NCBI GenBank assembly: GCA_002477955.1
Contig: DLLE01000061.1
Span: forward strand, 30,923 to 53,210
Direction of reading: 5' to 3'
Source of the DNA: Treponema sp. UBA7570
Lineage (GTDB): Bacteria; Spirochaetota; Spirochaetia; Treponematales; Treponemataceae
DNA length: 22,288 nt
Position numbers and translations under genes: made by a program
Notes under the pieces: generated by a model
What the model saw: the letters and a program-made list of their open reading frames with translations, nothing else
What the model was told of the DNA's origin: nothing
Databases searched by the model: none
In this document: positions 7,233 through 14,574 of the stretch, piece after piece
Layout of the letters: every line of letters starts with the position of its first letter
Numbering within the stretch: the first letter of the stretch is position 1

Positions 7233-8545
7233 TTTGTCAAGCTCCCGAAATCAGCACCGATTGTGCTTTCTAATTTCATTATAGTTTTTGCAAGAGTCAA
7301 AATCTCGCTGTTAAGAGAAACCTTTGCCTGTAAAAGCGTATTATTTGAATTCTGCAGGGAAAGCAAATCCTTTGTTCCGCGATTGTACGCTTCGCTCGTC
7401 ATAGAATAATTTTTTTCGGCAAGCTCAACATTCGCCTGCTTGTATTTTATTGCTTCCTGGCTCTGCTTTATTGAACGCAGGCTTGAATTTATCGTCCGGA
7501 TAAAATTTTTTCTTTCGTTATCAATCTGAAGCTCAAGATCAGAAACCTTATCCTTTGCGCTGTCGATCGCATTGTTTTTTTGCGACCACGGCAAAACTCC
7601 ATCCAAAGGAATTGACGCGCTCAAACTAACCGAAGCCGTTTTTTTAGGATCAGGAGCATCATCTTTTCCAATATACCAAGAAGAATCTCTCCAGGACAAA
7701 TTTGCATTCAAAGACGGCGCAAAAGCCGAAAAACGCTTGTCCATTACAGAAACTTTTGCGCTTTCGAGCTGAGACTCAAGGGTTTGAAGAGCTGCCGAAG
7801 TTACATTTTTTTCTTCAACCGTAATTTCGCCCAAATAAAGATAATCGTCCAAAGAACCTGTAAATTCAATTTCATCTGCAACCGCAAGTCCCAAAATCTG
7901 CTTAAAATTATCGAGGTCGTTGATATAAGCCGTGTAAGCGTTTTCAACCGTCGGAATTTTCGACTTATAGTTTACTTCCGCGCTCAAAGCGTCAACTTCG
8001 CTCAACCTGCCGGCATTGTATTTTTGAAGATTGCTTTCGTACTGCTGCTTTGCAATTCTTAAATTTTCTTCCTGAAGTCCAATATTTTCCTTTTCGTACA
8101 AAAGTCCGTAATAAGACTGGCGGACAGAAAGTTCAATCTGCCTGACAGCCTCATCAAAACTGATTTTGCTCTGCTCAAAAGAAAGCTGCGCGCTCTTCAT
8201 CGAAGTAAAAAGATTTGCCGAAAGCGAAACAGAAACGCTCGCATTAACGCCAAAACTCGCATTGTAGTCAGAAGACTGGTCGCCACCCGTCAAAAAATCA
8301 ACCGGAACTGCCGAACTTGCGCCAACAGCCACACTCGGACTCACAGAATTCCAGCTGTCCTTTTTTGCGCGCAAAGCCGCATCAAGAGTAATTTTCTGCC
8401 TTTTTATCGAAACATTTTTTTCTTTTGCAATTTTAACCGCGTCTTCCACCGAAAGAACATATTTTTTAGAATTTTCCGCCGCATAAACATTTGCCGCAAG
8501 CAACATTCCGGCAAAAATAACTGTCTTAAAAACCGTCTTTTTCAT
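7229..8545 (-). CDS. Outer-membrane efflux channel (TolC/BesC-like)
   Basis: The TolC-family protein forms the outer-membrane duct of the exporter. The frame is open further upstream, to 8767, but the real start is the ATG at 8543-8545. It opens a classical signal peptide (MKKTVFKTVIFAGMLLAANVYA, ending in a VYA/AE cleavage site; no lipobox), and AGGAA stands 9 bases upstream. The 438-residue product has the internal duplication of the family. The first outer-membrane-factor repeat begins at LSVEDAVKIAKEKN and the second at about EITVEEKNVTSAALQTLESQ. Each contains long helices with Asn/Gln-rich heptads, such as YYGLLYEKENIGLQEENLRI and NYSMTSEAYNRGTKDLLSLQ. It is the first gene of the operon, followed with a 4-base overlap by the adaptor. 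Confidence 0.93.
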   Translation of the reverse strand: MKKTVFKTVIFAGMLLAANVYAAENSKKYVLSVEDAVKIAKEKNVSIKRQKITLDAALRAKKDSWNSVSPSVAVGASSAVPVDFLTGGDQSSDYNASFGVNASVSVSLSANLFTSMKSAQLSFEQSKISFDEAVRQIELSVRQSYYGLLYEKENIGLQEENLRIAKQQYESNLQKYNAGRLSEVDALSAEVNYKSKIPTVENAYTAYINDLDNFKQILGLAVADEIEFTGSLDDYLYLGEITVEEKNVTSAALQTLESQLESAKVSVMDKRFSAFAPSLNANLSWRDSSWYIGKDDAPDPKKTASVSLSASIPLDGVLPWSQKNNAIDSAKDKVSDLELQIDNERKNFIRTINSSLRSIKQSQEAIKYKQANVELAEKNYSMTSEAYNRGTKDLLSLQNSNNTLLQAKVSLNSEILTLAKTIMKLESTIGADFGSLTK

Positions 8546-8578
8546 CAAAAGCCATTCCTGTTTTATATTTTTGGGCCA

Positions 8579-8890
8579 TTTTTGCTTTCGCAAAAACCAG
8601 GCTTTCCGTACTTCCGCGCCTTTGCGCTCCATTCCTGCGTTGCACTCCGGAACGCCTCCGGCGGTACTACAATCCCTTGTCCGCAAGGACAAGGCCGTTC
8701 GCTTTAGCGAACACGTCGATAATCGAGTTTTGCGCCAGAAAAATCTCGCAGCGTGCTTGCCACGCACAAATCCCTTGTCCGCTTTTTGTCATTATCGGGC
8801 TTGACCCGATAATCCGTTGAAAATTTTCATTAGACTGCTAACCGAGTTTGCTATGCAAACATCGCATTGCCAAGAACTGCAATGGCAACC
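8579..8890. repeat. Cluster of short perfect palindromes
   Basis: At least six perfect inverted repeats with 3-5 base loops follow one another. They are TTTTTGC (8579-8585) with GCAAAAA (8590-8596); CCTTGTCC (8675-8682) with GGACAAGG (8687-8694); GTTCGC (8697-8702) with GCGAAC (8707-8712); GCGTG (8751-8755) with CACGC (8761-8765); ATTATCGGG (8791-8799) with CCCGATAAT (8805-8813); and GTTTGC (8846-8851) with GCAAAC (8855-8860). A looser pair TTGCCA/TGGCAA lies at about 8867-8886. A 14-base direct repeat, AATCCCTTGTCCGC, occurs at 8671-8684 and 8769-8782. Stems of this kind could fold in a long 5' leader of the efflux mRNA or be remnants of small mobile palindromic elements. Confidence 0.75.
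8791..8813. repeat. 9-bp-stem palindrome of the 'GGGCTTGACCC' type
   Basis: ATTATCGGG, loop CTTGA, CCCGATAAT is a perfect 9-bp stem. The core GGGCTTGACCC with variable outer arms, preceded by GTC and followed by CC, is the layout of a dispersed intergenic palindrome known to me from several bacterial lineages. Assignment to such a family is from memory and needs a genome search. Confidence 0.6.
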
Positions 8891-9078
8891 TTGTTAAGTT
8901 AGTAAGCCGTTTTTTCAAAAACTCGACATTCGCCCTTATAAATCATTTTTATTTTTCTATTATAATCTTTTATTTCCAGTTTTTTCATTAGAAAATGTAA
9001 AATCAAAAATAAGAAAACGCTTATTTTTATTAAATTTTTCAGTTCAAAAAAAAGTATTTTTTAACATTTTGTAGTAAC

Positions 9079-9107
9079 TTTATAATGACTGAAAATTGTG
9101 ATATTAT
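9079..9107 (+). promoter_or_regulatory. Candidate promoter(s) of rel
   Basis: TTTATA (9079-9084) and TATTAT (9102-9107) are 17 bp apart, a fair sigma-70-like pair. A consensus TATAAT also lies at 9081-9086, but without a good -35. Transcription would start near 9093 or 9114. The region is AT-rich, so chance matches are possible. Confidence 0.35.
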
Positions 9108-9127
9108 CTAAACAAACTTGCCTGTAT

Positions 9128-9153
9128 TCAGATACATAAAAATCTGATGGGAG
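9128..9153 (+). promoter_or_regulatory. Leader hairpin abutting the rel ribosome binding site
   Basis: TCAGAT (9128-9133) pairs with ATCTGA (9142-9147) across an 8-base loop. The Shine-Dalgarno GGGAG (9149-9153) begins two bases after the stem and is itself 7 bases from the ATG at 9161. The stem is short and A/T-rich, so regulatory meaning is only a possibility; the strong SD fixes the rel start. Confidence 0.4.
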
Positions 9154-9160
9154 ATGTTTT

Positions 9161-10999
9161 ATGGCATTCGACATCATTACTAACAGCACGGAATTTGACA
9201 AAGATATTCTGTTAAATCAGTTTTTTGCCACATTTGGAGAAAATTATACCCAGCAGGAAAAAGACTTGTTTACACAAGCATGGAACTTTCTCTGCGAAAA
9301 AACATCTGCTCTAACACGTTCCTGCGGAAAACCATATCATCTGCATCCAATGCGCGTCGCTTCAATTCTGGCAGAATCAAAAATGGACGGAGAATGTATT
9401 GTCTGCGGTCTTTTGCATTCAATTTTTGAAATTCCAGACATAACAACAAAAGAAGTCGAAGACAAATTCGGAACAGTCATCGAAAGAATTGTTTATGACA
9501 CTTCAAGAATCACTGGCATGAAAATCAATGCAAGCTCAATCCAGCAAGCGGACAATATCCGAAAAATGCTCTTTGCAATGATTGACGATGTTCGCGTAAT
9601 CCTCGTAAAACTTGCCGACCGTCTTGACCGCATGCGCCACCTAAAATCTATCGAAGAAAAAAAACAGCGCCTTGTTGCGGCTGAGGTAATCGACATTTGG
9701 GCACCGCTTGCCGACCGTCTTGGTATGCAAACTATGAAAAACGAGCTTGAAGATTTAAGCCTAAAATATTCAAACCCGGACGTTTTTCAGCAAATTAAGG
9801 CGATTGTAAATCAAAAACAAGGAGAACGCGCCTCTTACCTCGACAAAGCAGTTCAATCAATCTACAAGGCCTCTGAAAAAGCAGGAATAAAAGTGACTGT
9901 TTCGAGCCGGGCAAAACATTTTTATTCAATCTACAAAAAAATGCAAAAACGCAACGTTCCGGCAGCCCAGCTCTACGACCTTCTTGCACTGCGTGTAATC
10001 TGCCAGACAAATGCAGAATGTTACACTTTGATTGGAATTGTCCACGGACTATGGAAACCAATGGAAGGACGTTTTAAAGATTACATTGCCATGCCAAAGG
10101 CAAACGGCTATCAGTCGCTCCATACAACTGTCATGTGCGAAGGCCGGCCTCTCGAAATCCAAATCCGTACTAAAGAAATGCATGAACAAGCAGAACACGG
10201 TGTTGCGAGCCACTGGCTTTACAAAAAAGGCACAAATCACGACAAAGTCGATATAAGCAATCTCGGAATTTTCAATCAATTGCAGACTCTCAAAAATGAA
10301 AAACTCTCGGACGAAAGTTTTTTTGCTGAATTAAAAGGAGAACTGCTTTCTGACGAAATTTTCGTATTCACTCCAAAAGGCGATGTCATTCATCTTCCAG
10401 CTGGAAGCAACGCAATTGACTTTGCATACTGCGTACATTCAAAAATTGGAGAAAAAATTGTAGGCGCAAAGGCAGATGGAAAAATAATTCCTCTCACACA
10501 GCCGCTCAAAAACACACAGATTATCGAAATTATTACAAATCCGCAGGCTCACCCAACAGAAAGCCAGTTAAAATCTGTACACACGTCAAAAGCCCGCTCC
10601 AGAATCCACAGCTGGCTTGTAACAAACGATCCTACTTTTGTGGACAAGGCGGCAGAAGCTCAGAGAGCAGCAGATTTAGCGGCAAATAACGAAAGAGCGC
10701 GCTCAATCCAGGAAGAAAAAAAGAAAAAACGTTCCGTAAATCCGAAATTTGCAGAAAAAAAGATTGATGAACGTTACACTGGCGAAGTAAAAGTCGATGG
10801 AATGAAAAACGTATTCTACAGACTTGCAGGCTGCTGCCGTCCAAAACCGGGCGATGTAATCGTAGGATACTCAAGCACCCGCAACGGAATCATGGTTCAC
10901 AGGGCAGACTGTCTTACCTTCCAACGAATCGAAAACATTGAGCACAGAATGGTCGATGTTTCATGGGCTGTAAGGGAACTGCCTCAAAAAAAAGTGTAA
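9161..10999 (+). CDS. Rel/SpoT-family (p)ppGpp synthetase with degenerate hydrolase domain, no ACT
   Basis: RSH proteins make and/or hydrolyse the alarmone (p)ppGpp. Domains in order: HD hydrolase (about 45-190), synthetase (about 245-355), TGS (399-460), helical linker, and Zn-finger/CC domain (547-585, with C558, C559, H580 and C584 in AGCCRPKPGD...VHRADC). The synthetase looks intact: SRAKHFYSIYKKM, YDLLALRVI (D273), RFKD (304-307, the RXKD type of bifunctional enzymes), NGYQSLHTT and EIQIRT (E332). The hydrolase does not. H62, H86, E90 and D153 are kept, but the HDxxED motif reads HSIFEI (D to S at 87, D to I at 91), and the LHNMR block reads LDRMR (N to R at 157). The protein ends after the CC domain at 612 residues, where relatives continue with an ACT domain to about 720-740. 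I predict synthetase-only activity. Start fixed by GGGAG at 9149-9153. Confidence 0.93.
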   Translation: MAFDIITNSTEFDKDILLNQFFATFGENYTQQEKDLFTQAWNFLCEKTSALTRSCGKPYHLHPMRVASILAESKMDGECIVCGLLHSIFEIPDITTKEVEDKFGTVIERIVYDTSRITGMKINASSIQQADNIRKMLFAMIDDVRVILVKLADRLDRMRHLKSIEEKKQRLVAAEVIDIWAPLADRLGMQTMKNELEDLSLKYSNPDVFQQIKAIVNQKQGERASYLDKAVQSIYKASEKAGIKVTVSSRAKHFYSIYKKMQKRNVPAAQLYDLLALRVICQTNAECYTLIGIVHGLWKPMEGRFKDYIAMPKANGYQSLHTTVMCEGRPLEIQIRTKEMHEQAEHGVASHWLYKKGTNHDKVDISNLGIFNQLQTLKNEKLSDESFFAELKGELLSDEIFVFTPKGDVIHLPAGSNAIDFAYCVHSKIGEKIVGAKADGKIIPLTQPLKNTQIIEIITNPQAHPTESQLKSVHTSKARSRIHSWLVTNDPTFVDKAAEAQRAADLAANNERARSIQEEKKKKRSVNPKFAEKKIDERYTGEVKVDGMKNVFYRLAGCCRPKPGDVIVGYSSTRNGIMVHRADCLTFQRIENIEHRMVDVSWAVRELPQKKV

Positions 11000-11005
11000 A
11001 TCTGC

Positions 11006-11050
11006 AAAAAAATCCCCTGCATCGAGTTTTTTAATAATGCTCTGGCAGGG
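11006..11050 (-). terminator. Rho-independent terminator of the U32 peptidase gene
   Basis: On the minus strand, CCCTGC (11050-11045) pairs with GCAGGG (11020-11015), with an inner CAGAG/CTC pairing. The stem is followed by GATTTTTTT (down to about 11006). The stem also lies just past the end of rel on the plus strand, but there no good T-run follows, so it mainly serves the minus-strand gene. Confidence 0.75.
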
Positions 11051-11068
11051 CTTAATTTTACAAAACTT

Positions 11069-12625
11069 TTAGCGTCCTGTATAACGCATCTGGCCTTCAA
11101 CAAAATCCGGATTTTTTGTGCGGATTATTGTTCCAACAGAAATTTTTGCTTTTGTATAAATCGCACAGTCGTGGTCTGGATTTACCCAGTCAAGGATTGT
11201 GCCGTTTTTTGGATTTACAAAAATGTAGTCGTTTCCGCACAGTTTTTCTGACAGAATATCCGGGCTTACAAGTTCCAAATCAGTTCCTTTGTCCGTTTTG
11301 TTGAGAGACTCGTAAAGATAAAGCCTGTATCCGTCAATTTTTTTAACAGAGTGAACAACTTTTTCCGGATGCTCTTCAAGGTCTTTTTCTACAGCGGAGC
11401 GCATGCGCGGATCCATTTCTTCAAGTTCTTTCTGGCGTGCTTTTTCGAGTTCTTCGCCATTTTTAAAGACTTTTTCCAAGTCGCTTCCGGTAATTTCTTC
11501 AATAATAGAACCTGCCATATCATAAGGGCTGTCGCTTGCTCCAACTGTAGTCTCGTCAGCATGAGCACGGCTGTAATAAAAACCAGTTGTACTTTCGCGG
11601 TGAGGAACTTCTTTTAAACTTGAAATAAAAGGAGCCGCTTCTTCAGCAGAAATTCTTCCTTCGAGGGCATCGAGCGCTTTTCGGTAAGCACGTGTAACCA
11701 TCGAAACGTAATAAATCGACTTCATTCGTCCTTCAACCTTGATTGCATCGACTCCGGCCTTTTTCATATCAGCAAGATGATCAATCATGCACAAGTCTTT
11801 TGAAGAAAGAACTGCTGTAAAGTCGTCGCCTTCAAAAACAGGAAAATATTCTCCCGGACGTTTATGTTCCTGAAGAACAAGGTTTCCGCTCTGGGCAAGA
11901 GCTTTTGCCTGAGACTGAGTTAATTTTGTCTGAGTTCCATCTGCGCAAGAAAAAGAAGAGACAGCTTCGAGAAGATTTACAGTTTTTCCGTCAGAAAGGC
12001 GGAATTCAGGATTTTTAATGCCAACGTCAAAATCCCAGCGGCAGGACTGCGAACAAAAGCCCGACTGCGCGCTGCGGCCTGTAAGATAGGCGCTCATAAG
12101 ACAACGCCCAGAATATGCAATACACATTGCGCCGTGAGCAAAACATTCAAGCTCAACATCAGGATTTGCATCTTTGATTTCACGAATTTCGTTCAAACTT
12201 GTTTCGCGTCCGAGAACAACTCTTTTAAAGCCGATTCTATTGTACATTTTTACGGCTTCTTTATTCATGCAGCTGGCTTGAGTTGAAAGATGAAGATGTG
12301 CTTTTGGAAAATTCTTTTGCAAAATGTCAACCATTCCCAAATCTTGCACGATAAATGCATCTATCGGATACTGCTTAAAATAATCAAGGTTGTCCAAAAA
12401 AGCTTTTATGTCCTGATTATGAAAAGCAATATTCAATGCGCAAAAAAGTCTTTTTCCAGGAAAGCGTTTTTTTAATTCAATTACGCGGTTGTATTCGTCT
12501 TCGTAAAAATTGTCGGCTTTTACTCGCAATGAAAATTTTTTAAGTCCAATGTAAGCCGTGTCTGCTCCGTAATTATACGCATAAGACAATTTTTCGATAT
12601 TTCCAGCAGGGCAAACCAATTCCAT
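11069..12625 (-). CDS. U32-family protein, TrhP/YegQ-like (tRNA U34 hydroxylation)
   Basis: U32 proteins were first called peptidases. The best-studied members (TrhP and RlhA) are iron-sulfur proteins needed for hydroxylation of tRNA U34 or 23S rRNA. The family core is clear: MELVCPAGNIEKL at the start, the signature ELECFAHGAMCIAYSGRC (Cys 161, 168, 175), and FCSQSC (Cys 191, 195), likely cluster ligands. Then come RPGEYFPV, SSKDLCMIDHL and IKVEGRMKSIYYV. The order and the RPGEY to KVEGRMKS block fit TrhP best; RlhA is the alternative. At 518 residues it is longer than E. coli TrhP (about 450), with a highly charged helical insert near residues 378-425. AAGGAAGG lies 9 bases upstream of the ATG, inside the end of the alpha/beta hydrolase gene, whose stop is only 2 bp away. 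The two are co-transcribed and probably translationally coupled. Confidence 0.88.
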   Translation of the reverse strand: MELVCPAGNIEKLSYAYNYGADTAYIGLKKFSLRVKADNFYEDEYNRVIELKKRFPGKRLFCALNIAFHNQDIKAFLDNLDYFKQYPIDAFIVQDLGMVDILQKNFPKAHLHLSTQASCMNKEAVKMYNRIGFKRVVLGRETSLNEIREIKDANPDVELECFAHGAMCIAYSGRCLMSAYLTGRSAQSGFCSQSCRWDFDVGIKNPEFRLSDGKTVNLLEAVSSFSCADGTQTKLTQSQAKALAQSGNLVLQEHKRPGEYFPVFEGDDFTAVLSSKDLCMIDHLADMKKAGVDAIKVEGRMKSIYYVSMVTRAYRKALDALEGRISAEEAAPFISSLKEVPHRESTTGFYYSRAHADETTVGASDSPYDMAGSIIEEITGSDLEKVFKNGEELEKARQKELEEMDPRMRSAVEKDLEEHPEKVVHSVKKIDGYRLYLYESLNKTDKGTDLELVSPDILSEKLCGNDYIFVNPKNGTILDWVNPDHDCAIYTKAKISVGTIIRTKNPDFVEGQMRYTGR

Positions 12626-12627
12626 CG

Positions 12628-13587
12628 TTATAAACCTTCCTTAATTTTTTGTACTGTAAAAAGCCGTCCGATTTTTTCAACGGCAAGATGCGATTCTTCA
12701 AAATATTCATCCGCAAGCTGAAACATTGCCGGCATATTTTTCCAGACATCCAAAGTGCATTTTCCGCCTGCCTCAAGAAGAATTCTTTCCATTCGTTCAG
12801 CGTCATCAAGCAAAAACTCATTTTCTCCCATTTGAATATAAACAGGAGGAAAAAAACGAAGCTGCTCTTTTGTAGCGCGAAGCGGAGAAACAAAAGGAAT
12901 GTTCCGGTTATTTTGGAAAGTGTACATTTCTGCGGCACGGAACATTGATTCTGCTGTATAAAGCTCATCGCAAACTTTTTTTTCTGTAAACTTTTTAGAA
13001 TCAGCCCCAAGATCAAGCCAAGGACTAAAAAGAACGATTTTTGAAATCGAAGAGCGGAGTTTTTCAGAAAGGCTCAAAACAAGACCAAGCGCAATCGAAG
13101 CGCCGGAACCGTCAGCCATTATAATTATTTCTGATTTTGAATCGTCGGGATTTTTTGAATTATCGTATTCAAGTGAATTTGCAACAAGCTCTTCAGTATA
13201 AATCGTCTTAAAAACATTTTGAACATCTTCAAGAGAAGCAGGATAAGCGTGGGTCGGAGCAAGCCGAAATTCCGGGACAACAGCACGGGCGCTTGCAGCA
13301 GAAGCAAGAGAAGCGGCAAAATTACGGTAAGCCTGCTTTGAACCGCCGACAAAGCATCCGCCGTGAATATAAAGAATTATCCGTTTTGTAATGTAAATTT
13401 CCGGCAAAAAAAAATCGCAGCTAACTCCGCCATAAGAACGTTCTGAACATTCAACGTTGTTTGGCAAGATTGAATTTGTAAAAACTGAATCAAATTTCGC
13501 TCTAAACGATTTTACATCAGACTTTAACGAGAAAAATAAATTTTTCAGTTTTTTTAATGCGGCTTTACGATTTCCGGAAAGATTCAT
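12628..13587 (-). CDS. Alpha/beta-hydrolase of the HSL family, probable pseudo-enzyme
   Basis: The fold matches the hormone-sensitive-lipase family: the oxyanion-hole motif IILYIHGGCFVGG, then VVPEFRLAPTHAYPASLEDV (VpeYRLAPEhpfPa in relatives). The catalytic triad looks lost. The nucleophile elbow GDSAG reads ADGSG (in IIIMADGSGASIAL, about 13090-13122), the DxL Asp region reads MGENEFLLDD, and the MPHxxQ His reads MPAMFQ (Ala codon at 12727-12729). Either the serine is displaced by one residue or the protein is no longer an esterase. I choose the ATG at 13587 (MNLSGNRKAALK). The frame is open to 13656, but that would run into the first codons of divergent metA and give an unlikely N-terminus; neither start has a clear Shine-Dalgarno. 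Length about 319 residues, normal for the family. First gene of a two-gene operon with the U32 protein. Confidence 0.8.
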   Translation of the reverse strand: MNLSGNRKAALKKLKNLFFSLKSDVKSFRAKFDSVFTNSILPNNVECSERSYGGVSCDFFLPEIYITKRIILYIHGGCFVGGSKQAYRNFAASLASAASARAVVPEFRLAPTHAYPASLEDVQNVFKTIYTEELVANSLEYDNSKNPDDSKSEIIIMADGSGASIALGLVLSLSEKLRSSISKIVLFSPWLDLGADSKKFTEKKVCDELYTAESMFRAAEMYTFQNNRNIPFVSPLRATKEQLRFFPPVYIQMGENEFLLDDAERMERILLEAGGKCTLDVWKNMPAMFQLADEYFEESHLAVEKIGRLFTVQKIKEGL

Positions 13588-13611
13588 AATAGAATAGCAC
13601 AATAGCATAAT
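13583..13611 (+). promoter_or_regulatory. metA: Candidate metA promoter
   Basis: TTCATA (13583-13588) and CATAAT (13606-13611) are 17 bp apart. Transcription would begin near 13618, about 20 nt before the metA ATG. The -35 overlaps the start codon of the divergent hydrolase gene, so the two divergent promoters share about 50 bp. Confidence 0.4.
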
Positions 13612-13635
13612 ATTAAAAATTTTGCTACAGTTAAA
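13607..13635 (-). promoter_or_regulatory. Candidate promoter of hydrolase/U32 operon
   Basis: On the minus strand TTTAAC (13635-13630) and TATTAT (13612-13607) are 17 bp apart; the -35 match is weak. It would place transcription start near 13600, just upstream of the ATG at 13587, which supports that start over the longer frame. Confidence 0.3.
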
Positions 13636-13638
13636 GCT

Positions 13639-14553
13639 ATGCCAATAAAAATTCAAAGCGACTTGCCGGCACGCACAGTGCTAGAAAACGAAAATATCTT
13701 TGTAATGACGGAAAACCGAGCCGCCGCACAGGATATTCGTCCTCTAAAAATAGCAATCGTCAATTTAATGCCGACAAAAGAAACAACAGAAACACAGCTT
13801 TTACGGCTTTTGGGAAACACTCCTCTTCAAATAGACATTTCGCTTGTCAGAATGGAAAATCATGCTGCAAGTCATGTAAGTTTAGAGCATCTTGAAAAAT
13901 TCTACATTCCGTCGAGCGACATTTTTAAAAACAAGTACGACGGTCTTATAATTACTGGCGCACCTGTCGAACAAATGCCGTTTGAAGATGTCGATTACTG
14001 GAATGAGCTTTGCGACATCATGGACTATGCAAAAAAGAACGTCTTCAGCACGCTTTACATCTGCTGGGGAGCGCAGGCAGGACTTTATCATAATTACGGC
14101 ATAAAAAAAGTTCAGCTCGAAAAAAAAGCATTTGGCATAATTCCAAACCACAAAGTTACAGAAAATGACCCTCTCTTGCGCGGATTTGATGATATTTTTC
14201 CAGTTCCGACAAGCCGCCATACAACTGTCAGCCGAAATTCAATCTTAAAAGTAAAAGATTTGACCGTTTTAGCAGAAAACCAGGAAAACGAAATTACTCT
14301 CTGCAAAAGTTCAGACAACCGCTCGATCTTTATGATGGGACATCTTGAATATGACACAGAAACCCTTTCAAAAGAATACTGGCGCGACAAAAACAAAGGA
14401 CTACCGATAGAAATTCCTTTAAATTATTTTCCAAAAAACAATCCTGAACAAAAGCCTTACAACATTTGGAGAAGCACAGCGCATTTATTTTTCAGCAACT
14501 GGCTAAACTATTACGTTTACCAAGACACGCCATACGATCTCGAAAAAATTTAG
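13639..14553 (+). CDS. metA: Homoserine O-acyltransferase, probably acetyl-CoA-dependent (MetA family)
   Basis: Catalyses acylation of L-homoserine, the first committed step of methionine synthesis. It is a class-I glutamine-amidotransferase-like fold of 304 residues, the usual length. The start MPIKIQSDLPA...ENIFVM matches family N-termini closely, although the Shine-Dalgarno is weak. Catalytic residues are visible: Cys142 (YICWGAQAGLYH), His235 and Glu237 (GHLEYD). Residue 111, reported to choose the acyl donor in this family, is Glu (ITGAPVEQMPFEDVDYW). The succinyl-CoA enzyme of E. coli has Gly there, and Glu marks acetyl-CoA users such as that of Bacillus cereus. I therefore infer homoserine O-acetyltransferase activity despite the MetA fold. 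Neighbours do not belong to methionine metabolism. No SAM riboswitch is apparent in the short upstream region. Confidence 0.95.
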   Translation: MPIKIQSDLPARTVLENENIFVMTENRAAAQDIRPLKIAIVNLMPTKETTETQLLRLLGNTPLQIDISLVRMENHAASHVSLEHLEKFYIPSSDIFKNKYDGLIITGAPVEQMPFEDVDYWNELCDIMDYAKKNVFSTLYICWGAQAGLYHNYGIKKVQLEKKAFGIIPNHKVTENDPLLRGFDDIFPVPTSRHTTVSRNSILKVKDLTVLAENQENEITLCKSSDNRSIFMMGHLEYDTETLSKEYWRDKNKGLPIEIPLNYFPKNNPEQKPYNIWRSTAHLFFSNWLNYYVYQDTPYDLEKI

Positions 14554-14574
14554 CATTACCAAAACTTTGTCATT

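Larger units (their letters stand above)
8546..9160. other. Gene-free region between efflux operon and rel gene
   Basis: No credible gene is found in these 615 bases. The half next to the efflux operon (about 8579-8890) is relatively GC-rich and consists of a run of short palindromes (separate entries). It reads open in the TolC frame, but its translation is Arg-, Cys- and Trp-rich and unlike a protein N-terminus. The other half (about 8930-9160) is very AT-rich and carries -10-like hexamers on both strands: TATAAT on the minus strand at 8964-8959, for the efflux operon, and plus-strand candidates for rel. If the efflux operon starts near 8950, its mRNA has a leader of about 400 nt containing all the palindromes. 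Confidence 0.6.

Noticed and set aside
8546..8767. 74-residue N-terminal extension of the TolC-like protein
   Set aside because: The extension is translated palindromic intergenic DNA, and a classical signal peptide with an SD begins at 8545.
10999..11068. Frameshifted ACT domain after rel
   Set aside because: Only 69 bases remain before the convergent gene, holding a terminator and no ACT-like reading frame.
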